Source of the DNA: Bacillota bacterium
GTDB taxonomy: Bacteria; Bacillota; Clostridia; TANB77; UBA1234
DNA length: 64,000 nt
Reading direction: 5' to 3'
NCBI GenBank assembly: GCA_016280725.1
Contig: JAEEHF010000105.1
Location: 1-64,000 of the forward strand
Positions 7,854 through 16,843 of this stretch are shown here, piece by piece (positions within the stretch are counted from its first letter, which is position 1; every line of letters begins with the position of its first letter). A program made the translations under genes and the position numbers. The notes beneath the pieces were generated by a model, which was not told the origin of the DNA, did not search any database, and saw nothing but the letters and a program-made list of their open reading frames with translations.

Positions 7854-10800
7854 GTGAATATAGTTATTAAAAACACAAAAAGAATTATAAGCATGGTATG
7901 TGTAATATCTATGCTTATGAGCTTAGTTCCATTGTCAGTATTTGCTGCAGGATATACTCTAACTTTTGATAATGGTCTAGAAGGAGATGACCATTTTACT
8001 TTTGAGGTACCAAATGTAGTCAACAATTCTGGCTATAATATGCCTAATGCAGACTCGTTTGGTGAACATGTCCCAGAAGGGAAGACACTTAAATGCTGGG
8101 TTCGTAATAGTACTATATATGAAATTGGGGAAGAACCTCATTTTTCTTCTGATGTTACTTATACAGCTGTGTGGGGAAACACGATTGATACAATTACAAT
8201 CACTGGTGTTAAACGCCCTAAAGAATGGGCTTATAATGACCTAGGTTCAATTAATATTGAGACACCGGGACTAACAATAAATAGAGATGGCATTGAATGG
8301 GAAGAAGAAAATATGTATACCCTTTGGGATGGATTTGATACTGAGTATAATTATTACTTGTATATCCCATATACTATAGCTGATGAATATGCTGTAGTGC
8401 AGGAACCTACAGTTTCTTCAAATGCAGCTTGCATAAGTTATGAAACGGATGTTAGACATGATAATGGCGGAGTATGGTTACTATATGATGTTTCAGAGAG
8501 AACAACGGATAATGTTGTCACTTTTGTAACAGGTGTTCCGGGGCTTGCTGTTCCTGATGAAGGAGTAGACTATGGGCAATATGCAACTGAACCAGTTGTT
8601 GCAAGAAGCGGATACGCTGTTGAAGGATGGTATACAGAAGATACGTTTGACAATAAATGGGATTTTGAAAATAATGCAGTTGAGGGGGATATAATTCTTT
8701 ATGCCAATTGGATTCCACAAGCAACGACTACATATACTGCAACATTTGTAACAGGCATTGACGGTTTAAATGTTGATGTACAAGAAGATTTGGAAAGTGG
8801 AGATTTAATTACTGACCCACAAACAACATCAACAGGACGTTACTTAGAAGGTTGGTACACAGAAGATACATTTGATAATAAATGGAATTTTGCAACTGAT
8901 AAAATAACAGACCACGATGTAACATTATATGCAAAGTGGCTTGCGAAAATAGAAAAACCTACAGCAACAAGTTCAACAAAAACATATAACGGAGAAGAGC
9001 AAAGCCTTGGTCTTGCAAATTATGATTCAAGTAAAATGGATTTGTTAGAAGGAACAACAATTACTGGAACAAATGTAGATAGTTATACAGCAACATTTGT
9101 ATTGAAAGATGGATACATATGGTCGGATGAAACAACGAACAATGTTACTATTTATTGGGAAATAATAAGATTAACTATTAATAGACCATCTGCGTTGCAA
9201 ACTAATTCTTTTGATTATGATGGTACAACAAAAACAGTTGATGTCGTAGGTTTTGATTCAACATATATGACTAAGGTTTCAGGCTGGTCTGGTAGTGAAG
9301 CTGGAAACTACACAGCAGTATTAGGACTTGTAGATACCACAAATACAAAGTGGGATGATTCATCTACAGAGAATTTATCTTATCCTTGGTCAATCGTTGC
9401 GCCAACTACATATACAATAACCGTAAATGGTGGTATTGCAGATCCGGCAGGACCAGTTACAGCAGGAACTAGCGTACAAATAACTGGAACTGCACCATCT
9501 GTTGGAAAAGAATTTGACCACTGGACAGTAAACAGTGGCGACGTAACTCTTGCAAATGCAAATTCAAGAATAACCACATTTACAATGGGAACATCTAATG
9601 TAGAAGTTACAGCATCATATAATGATAGACAATGTACAATTTCATATGATAATGGATTATCTGGTGATGTACACTTTGTAGCAACAGAAACAAGACCATA
9701 TAATGAGTATTTCTACTTACCTGATGCAGATATTTTTGAAGGTCATGTTCCAGAAGGAAGAGTGCTTCTAGCTTGGTCTTGCAATGGTAATTCGGATTAT
9801 GATGTTGGCGGTGGAACAAATGCAGATGATGATTGGGTATTTGTTGCAGTTTGGGGACAACCAATAAATGCTATAGATATTACAGGTATTTCAGTAACAC
9901 CAAGTACTGTAGCAAGCATAGATGGAATAACTATTACTACTCCGCAACTAGCTATAGATGATTTAAATGGAGCTTATTGGCTTTATCAGGGTTCTTGGTT
10001 TGAAGGAAGCTTTGAAGAAGGAGAAACATATCAATTATACATTCCAGTTATAGTGACAGATAATGAGTATATATTAACAGATAATCCAACTATTACTACA
10101 AGCGTTGCTTATGCAAGCATAGATGAGTTTAACAGTTGGGGAACAGGTGCAGAGATGACCTTAAACTTTACAGCTACTGCAACTACTCCAACAACATATA
10201 CAACAACAGTAACTGGTGGTACTGCAGATCCATCAGAACCAGTTACAGAAGGAACAACAGTTACTATTACAGCAACAGTTCCTTCAGGACAAGAGTTTTA
10301 TAAATGGGAAATTACCTCTGGTGATGCTAGCTTAGTAGATCAATATAGTTCGCCAACTACATTTACTATGGGAACAACAAATGTTGAGATTGAAGCTAAG
10401 ATGCCATATCTAGCTCCAACAGGATCAATTACGCTTCCAACATTTACCGCAGTAGATGAGGGATATACAGCAATTTCTGCAGAACCTATTGGTATAAATA
10501 TTACAAACTATTGTCGTGTTGATCCTGCAAAATTATCTTATGAAAATTCAAATCCAAGTTATTTTGATGTGACGTTAAATACAGGAGCAGGAATGATGGA
10601 AGGTGATGGTGCTTGGACAGATAGTAGCTTATTTGGAATAGCACCAAAATCTGGTTTATCAGCTGGAGAATACACAACAACAATAACTTTAAAATATGAT
10701 TTTAATGATGACGGAACACCTGATGCAACTATTGGAAATGGAAATGTTTCATTTACAGTAAATGCAGTAGCTCCTACTACATATTCAATAACAGTAAATG

Positions 10801-12074
10801 GTGGCACTGCAAATCCGGAAGGACCAGTTGCGCAAGGAACAGAAGTTACAATAACAGCTAATAGCCCAGAAGCTGGAAAAGAATTTGATCATTGGGAAAT
10901 AAATTCTGGAGATATAACACTAGCTGATGCTACACAAGAGACAACATCATTTGAGATGGGAAATACTTATGTTGAAGTTGAAGCAATTTATGCTGATACT
11001 GAAGCAGGTGGCGGAGACAGTGGAGAAGGTGCAAGCGGAGAAGCTAGTGGTGATGTGCCAGGTGATGGAAGCGAAAGTGGAGAAGCTAGTGGTGATGTGC
11101 CAGGTGATGGAAGCGAAAGTGGAGAAGCTAGTGGAGATATACCGGGTGGTGAAGATGCTAGTGGAGAGAATCCAAGTGGCGATGATACAAGCGGTGAAGA
11201 TGGAAGCGGAGATGCTCCAGTTACACCAGTTAAACCAGACAAACCAACTGGTGGTGGAACAGGTAGCAGTACAACTACTTATGATATAACAACAAAAGTT
11301 GAAAATGGTGGATGGATTACACCGGGAAGTGCTAGTGTTAAGAAAGGTACTTCGAAAGAATTCACCATAAACACATATGATGGATATGAACTAATAGATG
11401 TTTTAGTTGATGGAAAATCTGTCGGAAAAGTGACAACATACACATTTAAAGATGTTAGAGCAAACCATACTTTAGAAGCAAAATTCAAAGGTGAAAGTAC
11501 ACTTCCAACAGGTTCAAGTACTGATACATGGAACAATCCATTTACAGATGTTAAACCAGACGATTGGTTCTACAACTATGTTAAATATGCTTTTGAAAAT
11601 GGTCTGTTTAAAGGAACAACAAATACAACATTTGAGCCAAACAGACACCTTACAAGAGGAATGTTAGTTACCGTACTATATAGATACGTTGGTGCAACAG
11701 ATACTGAAAAGTCGACATTCGATGACGTTGATCCAGATATGTATTATTCTGCACCAATAGCTTGGGCAGCTAAGCATGGATATGTACTTGGCATTGGAGA
11801 AAATAAATATAATCCAGATGCTAACATTACAAGACAAGACTTGGCTACAATTATGTACAGATATATAAAAGCTCAAGGAAAAGGATTTACAGGACTTTGG
11901 TCATTCTTCCTTGATTACCCAGATAAAGAAAATATATCTGAATATGCTTTTGAGGCAGTTTGCTACATGACTAAAGAAGGCATTTTAAATGGCAAAGATG
12001 GAGGAATGTTCGATCCTATAGGATTAGCTACAAGAGCTGAGACAGCTGCAATAATGCAAAGATTAGGAAAATAG
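7854..12074 (+). CDS. Large SLH-anchored surface protein with InlB-type and bacterial-repeat domains
   Basis: A 1,406-residue secreted cell-wall protein. GTG start after AAAGGAGG; signal peptide at 1-32 ending VFAAG. The ectodomain holds InlB/Listeria-Bacteroides type repeats (EGWYTEDTFDNKW occurs twice, near residues 255 and 340), two YNG-type Ig-like modules (about 365-515), and three copies of an ITVNGG-A-P-GPV-G---T--P-G-EFDHW module near 520, 785 and 980. A Ser/Gly/Glu-rich spacer with a 14-residue tandem repeat (about 1045-1125) leads to another KVENGGWITPGS repeat and three SLH domains (about 1225-1406: FTDVKPDDWFYNYVKYAF, etc.), which bind pyruvylated secondary wall polymer. Likely an adhesin or S-layer-associated protein; ligand unknown. 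The gene at 12087 follows by 12 bases. Confidence 0.9.
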   Translation: MNIVIKNTKRIISMVCVISMLMSLVPLSVFAAGYTLTFDNGLEGDDHFTFEVPNVVNNSGYNMPNADSFGEHVPEGKTLKCWVRNSTIYEIGEEPHFSSDVTYTAVWGNTIDTITITGVKRPKEWAYNDLGSINIETPGLTINRDGIEWEEENMYTLWDGFDTEYNYYLYIPYTIADEYAVVQEPTVSSNAACISYETDVRHDNGGVWLLYDVSERTTDNVVTFVTGVPGLAVPDEGVDYGQYATEPVVARSGYAVEGWYTEDTFDNKWDFENNAVEGDIILYANWIPQATTTYTATFVTGIDGLNVDVQEDLESGDLITDPQTTSTGRYLEGWYTEDTFDNKWNFATDKITDHDVTLYAKWLAKIEKPTATSSTKTYNGEEQSLGLANYDSSKMDLLEGTTITGTNVDSYTATFVLKDGYIWSDETTNNVTIYWEIIRLTINRPSALQTNSFDYDGTTKTVDVVGFDSTYMTKVSGWSGSEAGNYTAVLGLVDTTNTKWDDSSTENLSYPWSIVAPTTYTITVNGGIADPAGPVTAGTSVQITGTAPSVGKEFDHWTVNSGDVTLANANSRITTFTMGTSNVEVTASYNDRQCTISYDNGLSGDVHFVATETRPYNEYFYLPDADIFEGHVPEGRVLLAWSCNGNSDYDVGGGTNADDDWVFVAVWGQPINAIDITGISVTPSTVASIDGITITTPQLAIDDLNGAYWLYQGSWFEGSFEEGETYQLYIPVIVTDNEYILTDNPTITTSVAYASIDEFNSWGTGAEMTLNFTATATTPTTYTTTVTGGTADPSEPVTEGTTVTITATVPSGQEFYKWEITSGDASLVDQYSSPTTFTMGTTNVEIEAKMPYLAPTGSITLPTFTAVDEGYTAISAEPIGINITNYCRVDPAKLSYENSNPSYFDVTLNTGAGMMEGDGAWTDSSLFGIAPKSGLSAGEYTTTITLKYDFNDDGTPDATIGNGNVSFTVNAVAPTTYSITVNGGTANPEGPVAQGTEVTITANSPEAGKEFDHWEINSGDITLADATQETTSFEMGNTYVEVEAIYADTEAGGGDSGEGASGEASGDVPGDGSESGEASGDVPGDGSESGEASGDIPGGEDASGENPSGDDTSGEDGSGDAPVTPVKPDKPTGGGTGSSTTTYDITTKVENGGWITPGSASVKKGTSKEFTINTYDGYELIDVLVDGKSVGKVTTYTFKDVRANHTLEAKFKGESTLPTGSSTDTWNNPFTDVKPDDWFYNYVKYAFENGLFKGTTNTTFEPNRHLTRGMLVTVLYRYVGATDTEKSTFDDVDPDMYYSAPIAWAAKHGYVLGIGENKYNPDANITRQDLATIMYRYIKAQGKGFTGLWSFFLDYPDKENISEYAFEAVCYMTKEGILNGKDGGMFDPIGLATRAETAAIMQRLGK
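11037..11162 (+). repeat. 42-bp in-frame tandem repeat in the surface-protein gene
   Basis: Two identical 42-bp units (11037-11078 and 11079-11120) and a third diverged unit, each encoding GEASGDVPGDGSES. Perfect identity at DNA level points to recent expansion; copy number may vary between strains. Confidence 0.9.
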
Positions 12075-12086
12075 GAGGACAGAAGT

Positions 12087-12470
12087 ATGTCACTTTACGT
12101 AAATTTTACTACGAGAAAACCGTACACTATAGCAGAATTATTTGAAACGATAAAAGACTACAATTTTTCAATGGGAAAACCATACATGGCAAAACAAGGG
12201 CTATATGATGTTATTGCGTTTCCAGAAGTTGATGAATTTAACCAGGTAGTAATTGCTGCGAATGAATTCGGAAATACTGGTCCATTTCAAAAATGGGTTA
12301 TTATAAAGCAAAGTCATAAGGCTGGATTGGGAAATATGGCGAAGAATGGAATTCTTGATATGGCCACATCTGGTATAACAGGAACTTTTAGTCTTTTGGG
12401 TAAGAATGCGCATGATGCCCGAAAAATGGTTGATAAGCTTGCTGAAGAAATAAAAAGTCTTAATTTATAA
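12087..12470 (+). CDS. Hypothetical 127-residue protein downstream of the SLH protein
   Basis: Not recognised. Soluble protein without signal peptide or membrane segment, beginning MSLYVNFTTRKPYTIAELFE. Residues 90-115 are Gly/Ala/Thr-rich (MATSGITGTFSLLGKNAHDA). It has an AGGAGG site and starts 12 bases after the SLH gene stop, so the two are probably one operon, but the absence of a secretion signal makes a structural surface role unlikely. Codon use is native. Confidence 0.7.
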   Translation: MSLYVNFTTRKPYTIAELFETIKDYNFSMGKPYMAKQGLYDVIAFPEVDEFNQVVIAANEFGNTGPFQKWVIIKQSHKAGLGNMAKNGILDMATSGITGTFSLLGKNAHDARKMVDKLAEEIKSLNL

Positions 12471-12480
12471 TTTAAGAAAC

Positions 12481-12508
12481 AGAGACTCGAGCGGATGCCC
12501 GAGTCTCT
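12481..12508 (+). terminator. Hairpin after the 12087 gene
   Basis: Nine-base-pair perfect stem AGAGACTCG / CGAGTCTCT. No T-run follows, so it may be a weak terminator or a transcript-end structure. Confidence 0.45.
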
Positions 12509-12510
12509 AC

Positions 12511-12539
12511 TTGAATGGAATGCCAAGTTATGATATACT
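12511..12539 (+). promoter_or_regulatory. Sigma-A promoter for the 12612 gene
   Basis: TTGAAT, 17 bases, TATACT, immediately after the hairpin at 12481. Confidence 0.65.
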
Positions 12540-12611
12540 TTGTCCAGAAAATAAATATCTGTTTCGAGTTTTACCATGACTATTGTAAAACACATAAAGG
12601 AGGAAGCAACC

Positions 12612-12947
12612 ATGAACATTGTTATGATTGTATGCACAGTGCTAATCATTTGCTTATTTATTGCGTTCTTTCGGAAAGATGGCTACTCTAAAGTATTGTC
12701 AACTATGATTTCTGTCTTGTTTGGAATCTTTGAAATTGCTTTTGCATTTTACCATCCATTACTTTGGGGGATTCACGCTGGCACAGTTGTCTTAACGTAT
12801 GTGTATTATTATTTTGCTAAGAGAGGATTGCATGGTATTTGGAATAAAGAATTTCCGTTCTTGATTTTCTTCTATTCTTTTGTTACTGTTGCTTCATTTA
12901 GCTTTCTTTTAGGCGTTATTGAGTCCATATTTGGACGATTCTTTTAA
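12612..12947 (+). CDS. Small membrane protein, atypical-codon unit
   Basis: Not recognised. 111 residues with about four transmembrane segments (MNIVMIVCTVLIICLFIAFF; VLSTMISVLFGIFEIAFAF; IHAGTVVLTYVYYYFA; FLIFFYSFVTVASFSFLLGV). ATG 12612 follows AAAGGAGGA; a reading with an earlier start lacks a ribosome-binding site. It has its own promoter and terminator and contains one CGG arginine codon (FFRKDG); a +1 slip there would meet a stop eleven codons later. Codon use resembles the other scattered atypical units rather than the neighbours. Confidence 0.75.
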   Translation: MNIVMIVCTVLIICLFIAFFRKDGYSKVLSTMISVLFGIFEIAFAFYHPLLWGIHAGTVVLTYVYYYFAKRGLHGIWNKEFPFLIFFYSFVTVASFSFLLGVIESIFGRFF

Positions 12948-12956
12948 TTGGTATAG

Positions 12957-12983
12957 CCACCTTCTTTTTGAGGGTGGTTTTTA
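12957..12983 (+). terminator. Rho-independent terminator
   Basis: Stem CCACCTTC / GAGGGTGG followed by TTTTTATT. Confidence 0.8.
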
Positions 12984-12995
12984 TTGTAAAACAGC

Positions 12996-13024
12996 TTGAA
13001 TATTATGTAAATTTGTGTTATTAT
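12996..13024 (+). promoter_or_regulatory. Sigma-A promoter for the 13082-13731 pair
   Basis: TTGAAT, 17 bases (with TTATGTAAA just after the -35), TATTAT. The same spacer word occurs in the promoters at 27160 and 35108. Confidence 0.65.
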
Positions 13025-13081
13025 ATGTCGGTAACTCAATTACTATATGTGACCTTTACAATTAAGGAGGAGGGAAGCACC

Positions 13082-13594
13082 ATGTCCAAGGAAAAACAGC
13101 GTAGGGAAGTACTTCATGTTCCAGATGACCTTCACGGAATACTAGAACCTCGAGGATGGCCTGAGAAGAAAGAAGAGGATAGTTCCATGCCAAAGGAAGA
13201 TAAGCTTAAGGAAGTGCTTCATGTTCCAGATGACCTTCACGGAATACTAGAACCACAGGGATATTCAGATGAGCAGAAGGAGAAAGAGAAGAAGAAAAAA
13301 AAGAAGAAGAAGGAAGAAGGCAAGAAAAAAGAGAAGACTTTAGATACCGTTGTTCTTCATCATCTTTGTCCTGTTTGCAAGTACGAAACCGATGAGGTTT
13401 GCCGGGTCTTTGTTAGGGCATCGGCAGCGTTTGCGGACTACATTTTCATTAAAGAGCTCAATGGCCGAAGAGGCTTTATTAGGATGAGAGAATTTAAAGC
13501 TATGTATTGTCCAAATTGTGGTGTTTGGCTTTCTACGGACGTTTGTGAGAGAAAGACAGAATATACTCCTGAAAATGGAGGTAAGAAGCAATGA
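13082..13594 (+). CDS. Zinc-ribbon protein with duplicated VLHVPDDLHGILEP motif and poly-Lys linker
   Basis: Not recognised. 170 residues: an N-terminal half with two near-identical copies of EVLHVPDDLHGILEP (about residues 9-23 and 43-57), a very basic linker (KEKEKKKKKKKKEEGKKKEK), and a C-terminal zinc ribbon (CPVCKYETDEVC ... CPNCG). The two motif copies are also near-identical in DNA (13107 and 13209), so the duplication is recent or under selection. ATG 13082 follows AAGGAGGAGG. One CGG arginine codon (EVCRVF). The motif copies look like short linear binding sites; the zinc ribbon could bind nucleic acid or protein. It shares four bases with the 46-codon gene that follows. Confidence 0.75.
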   Translation: MSKEKQRREVLHVPDDLHGILEPRGWPEKKEEDSSMPKEDKLKEVLHVPDDLHGILEPQGYSDEQKEKEKKKKKKKKEEGKKKEKTLDTVVLHHLCPVCKYETDEVCRVFVRASAAFADYIFIKELNGRRGFIRMREFKAMYCPNCGVWLSTDVCERKTEYTPENGGKKQ

Positions 13595-13731
13595 TAATTT
13601 TGCTTGTATGCGTTTTTCTTTATGTAGGTATTAGGTGTATAGCTGGTATAGAAGGAAAACGTGAACATAGAGGATATGTACGCTATTGTAATCCACCGAA
13701 AGATTGGGAGCCATATCCTAATATGAAGTAA
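13591..13731 (+). CDS. 46-residue single-pass membrane peptide, translationally coupled
   Basis: Starts at an ATGA overlap with the stop of the zinc-ribbon gene, a classic sign of translational coupling, with GGAGGTAAG 6-14 bases upstream. The product begins MIILLVCVFLYVGIRCIAG (one membrane segment) and ends with a polar tail rich in Tyr/Pro (YCNPPKDWEPYPNMK). Below usual gene-calling length. Function unknown; the coupling implies it works with the zinc-ribbon protein. Confidence 0.65.
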   Translation: MIILLVCVFLYVGIRCIAGIEGKREHRGYVRYCNPPKDWEPYPNMK

Positions 13732-13733
13732 TT

Positions 13734-13765
13734 AAAAAACCTTGGCATATTTGCCAAGGTTTTTA
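13734..13765. terminator. Terminator between converging units
   Basis: Stem AACCTTGGCA / TGCCAAGGTT flanked by A-run and T-run, usable on both strands. Confidence 0.85.
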
Positions 13766-13782
13766 TTTGTATTAAATTATGT

Positions 13783-14298
13783 TTATATATTACTATTCAT
13801 AATTGTATTAGGAGAAAAGACACTAATATCCTGTTTTATTCCTCCCTCAAAAAAAGCCGGAATGTCTTGTTTTAAAATAAATACCAATACTATTGTAAGG
13901 ACAAGAAATACAAGGCCAATTATAAGAAATGATTTAAGTGCATTATCTATCTTCTTCTTTTTATTTTCATCTGAGTTATTATTAAATAGTTTAAGAATTA
14001 AGCTAATAAAAAATCCAAATACAAAAACAAGTGTAGCATAATAAAAAACATCCATAATAGAATTTAATGTATGAAAAAGTGGAGTATAATTGTATTCTTT
14101 AGCAATTTCTATGCATCCGAAAATAACTCCTATATGATATATACTTCTTTTTGGACTAGCATAAAATAATGTGATTATTCCAGTAGAAGCGGCAACTATC
14201 CATTTGTGAGGTGTTGCTTTCTTTAAATCTTTTTTACTTACTTCTTCTTTTTTTGCATAATTTCTAATTGCAGGAGAATTTACTTTTTTAAGTTCCAC
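13783..14298 (-). CDS. Membrane protein with leader-like N-terminus, partner of radical SAM enzyme
   Basis: 171 residues, GTG start after a GAGGGGGG site. About 35 polar, charged residues (MELKKVNSPAIRNYAKKEEV then SKKDLKKATPHKW) precede three hydrophobic segments. Its start overlaps the end of the radical SAM gene by 11 bases, so the two are translated from one message. The charged N-terminus resembles the leader region of peptides handled by SPASM enzymes, but there is no small Cys-rich core; the first Cys lies inside the membrane part. It could be a substrate, an anchor or a transporter-like helper. I cannot name the family. Confidence 0.65.
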   Translation of the reverse strand: MELKKVNSPAIRNYAKKEEVSKKDLKKATPHKWIVAASTGIITLFYASPKRSIYHIGVIFGCIEIAKEYNYTPLFHTLNSIMDVFYYATLVFVFGFFISLILKLFNNNSDENKKKKIDNALKSFLIIGLVFLVLTIVLVFILKQDIPAFFEGGIKQDISVFSPNTIMNSNI

Positions 14299-15421
14299 TT
14301 TGAGTGCCCCCCTCTAATAATTTCTTTTCAATTGAAGAATATGCCGAGTTATAATACTTTTGCATAAATATTGGATTGTTTTCTTTATACATTTGTTCAG
14401 CAATGTTATCTGCAACTTCTATTATAATCCTTTGAATCTCACAAGTAAATGGTGATGTTTTAGTAGGGTCTCCACTAAATGATTTATTAATACAAGAACA
14501 TGTGTGATTACATCTTTTTCTGTAAGTGCAATCCTTGCAATCATCTAATTCTTGTTTTAAATTGTTATGAACTTCTAGTTGTCTTTCCGGATTGATGCCA
14601 TTATAGCAATCGCCTATTTCATATTGTTTATCATACATAAATTGCATACAAGGGTATAGCTTGCCATCAGTACCTAGATTTGCCCCTCTTAGGCCAACTG
14701 AACAATTATCATTAACATCTTTTTTATCATCTATATAGCTAAATATTTTTTCATCTATTTCTAGAATATCAAATTCTTGCTCAAGTCGCATTTTTTCCAT
14801 GTATAATTTTGATATCTTTTCGAATTCTTCTTTTAGTATTACTAAATCTTGATCATTCCAATCATTTGTAAAATCATACTGAAGGCTTATCTTCTTAAAT
14901 CCTAAATTTAATAAGCTTTCTACACTGCTATATAAATCTTTTTCGTTATTTCTAGTAACTACAGGAACAGCAACTGGTTCGCGAGATACTTCTAGTAGTT
15001 TTTTTACATTCTTTTGAACAATATCATATGAACCTTTTTGATCACCGTAGAGCCTATTTCTGTTATGAACTTCACTGCTACCATCTATGCTTATTGAAAT
15101 AGAAATGAATTGATTATTCTTAACAAACTCAATAAAGTCATCATCAATTAATGTAGCGTTTGTTGTCATATTATATAAAAAGGTGGTTTTGCTTTTTTTG
15201 GATTTAATATAATCCGATATTTCATATATTAAAGATTTTTTAAGTAAGGGTTCACCACCAAAAAAAGTAATAACACAAAACTTATCATCGCTTTTTACTT
15301 CAATGTCGATTAATGATTTTACCATTTGTATATCTATCTGATTATTTTTGTGTGTTCCTTTTTCATAACAGTATTTGCAATTCATATTACAATTATCTGT
15401 TAGATAAATAGTATAGTTCAT
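14288..15421 (-). CDS. Radical SAM/SPASM domain protein (peptide-modifying type)
   Basis: 377 residues. Residues 11-18 give the SAM [4Fe-4S] motif CNMNCKYC; FFGGEPLL (about 53-60) is the GGE motif that binds the SAM amino group. The C-terminal third is a SPASM/twitch region with auxiliary-cluster cysteines: CSVGLRG, LYPCMQF, and CKDCTYRKRCNHTCSC. This is the architecture of anaerobic sulfatase maturases and of ribosomal-peptide maturases that form thioether or C-C bonds. No sulfatase or short Cys-rich precursor is nearby; the only genetic partner is the overlapping membrane protein. Start ATG follows GAAAGGAAA. Confidence 0.88.
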   Translation of the reverse strand: MNYTIYLTDNCNMNCKYCYEKGTHKNNQIDIQMVKSLIDIEVKSDDKFCVITFFGGEPLLKKSLIYEISDYIKSKKSKTTFLYNMTTNATLIDDDFIEFVKNNQFISISISIDGSSEVHNRNRLYGDQKGSYDIVQKNVKKLLEVSREPVAVPVVTRNNEKDLYSSVESLLNLGFKKISLQYDFTNDWNDQDLVILKEEFEKISKLYMEKMRLEQEFDILEIDEKIFSYIDDKKDVNDNCSVGLRGANLGTDGKLYPCMQFMYDKQYEIGDCYNGINPERQLEVHNNLKQELDDCKDCTYRKRCNHTCSCINKSFSGDPTKTSPFTCEIQRIIIEVADNIAEQMYKENNPIFMQKYYNSAYSSIEKKLLEGGTQSGT

Positions 15422-15584
15422 TTTAGTTATTTATTTCCTTTCACAGAAAATGGGACGGTTCTTTTTTTCTATATTAGCAGTCTTACTAGGGGAAAGCAAG
15501 CGAATGAATGGAATGGAATAATTTTAAGATAATTTAATATTGTTCTATTTTTTGTGTTATACTATAAAAAAGGGGAGATAACTA

Positions 15585-16821
15585 GTGAAGATAGCTTGTC
15601 CTAATTGTGGTGCAGATATAGTATATGATATATCAAAGCAAAAGGTTCACTGTGACCACTGTAACCAGGATTTTGATCCATCTATAATGATAGAAAATAC
15701 AAAAAAATATAGAAGATATAGAGGATACACGTGTAGTTCGTGTGGGGCAGAACTTGCTGTTTCAGAACAAGAATATACGGCACGTTGTTCTTACTGCAAA
15801 AGTCAAGAATTAATAGAAAATAACTATGTTGAAGAACTAGACCCTGATGGGATTATACCATTTAAATATACTAAGGAAGAATTTATAAAAAGAATTAAAA
15901 AACATTTAAGCAACCATTTTCTTGCTCCCAAAACTTTTAAGGATGGCATGGATTATAAGAATATTTCCGGATTATATGTTCCTGCAATTATGTACGAAAT
16001 GGAAGGACAAGGAAGTGGCTTTTATAGCGTCAGCTACGGCGATTCGACGAAATACTATCGTTGTGATTTTAAAGAGAAATTTTCAGTTATAATAGATGCC
16101 AATAAAACTGTTTCGGATAGTATGATGAAAAACTTAGCCCCTTATAGTCAAAATGATATAGTTCCTTTTTCAATTGGATATATATCTGGATACTCTATAT
16201 TAAGAAATAACGATTTACCCGAAAAGCTTGATTTTCTGGCAAAATCCGAAACTATAAATATAATTACGGACGACATTACATCTTCAAAAAGAGTAGAAGG
16301 TATAATGGATGACATTACATCTTCAAAAAGAGTAGAAGGTATATTGGGAGATATAAAGAATGTTAATAAAAAGTTGCTATTTCTGCCTATTTGGTCAATA
16401 GACTGTTATTATAAAGGTAATAAGTATTTGTTTTACTTTAACGGTGTTACTCGGAAAGATAGCAGGTGAAATACCTTTTAAAAGAGACTATAAAAAACTC
16501 CTTTATAAAATAGCAATCATTTATTTTTTATTATTTTTTATATTTGTTTTTGTATTATCAACGGCACTAAAAAATAATGATATCCCCATTTTCTTTTCTG
16601 TTTTCTCTATAGTACTAGTAGTAATTCTGTGTGCTCTGGCTTCACACTCTGATAAATATAAGGTAAACAAGTTAAAAAATGCTCAGCGAATGTTAAAATC
16701 ACAAAATTTAGAACATTATAAGTACTATTCCGAGTCAGATTATATGACGGATTATCTAAGGAGTAAAAGAAGCGCCAAAAATGAATACCACAAAATTCAT
16801 AGCAGCATTTTTAATTCATAA
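15585..16821 (+). CDS. Double zinc-ribbon membrane protein, copy 1, needs +1 frameshift at CGG
   Basis: GTG start after GGGGAGA, identical to the second copy. Residues 5-26 and 46-70 are zinc ribbons (CPNCGADIVYD...CDHC; CSSCGAEL...CSYC), then about 200 residues of unknown fold and two membrane segments. At 16452 the zero frame reads ACT CGG AAA and stops nine codons into unrelated sequence; skipping the C gives GVT-GKIAGEIPFK, matching the paralogue GVTGKITGDIPIR exactly in place, and the frame then runs to 16821 (about 411 residues against 405). So either an extra C (pseudogene or sequence error) or +1 frameshifting. An internal 39-bp duplication (16269-16346) is absent from copy 2. Confidence 0.8.
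16269..16346 (+). repeat. 39-bp in-frame tandem duplication
   Basis: Two units, 16269-16307 and 16308-16346, each encoding DDITSSKRVEGI(M/L), differing at only two bases. The duplication preserves frame and is absent from the paralogue. Confidence 0.9.
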
Positions 16822-16843
16822 TATAATTAAGGGGAGATAACTA

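Noticed and set aside
10988..11242. Pro/Ser-rich gene on the minus strand inside the SLH protein
   Set aside because: Mirror of the Gly/Ser/Glu tandem repeat on the coding strand; no start signals.
16444..16821. Separate small membrane-protein gene
   Set aside because: It is the +1 continuation of the zinc-ribbon protein, as alignment with copy 2 shows; no ribosome-binding site.
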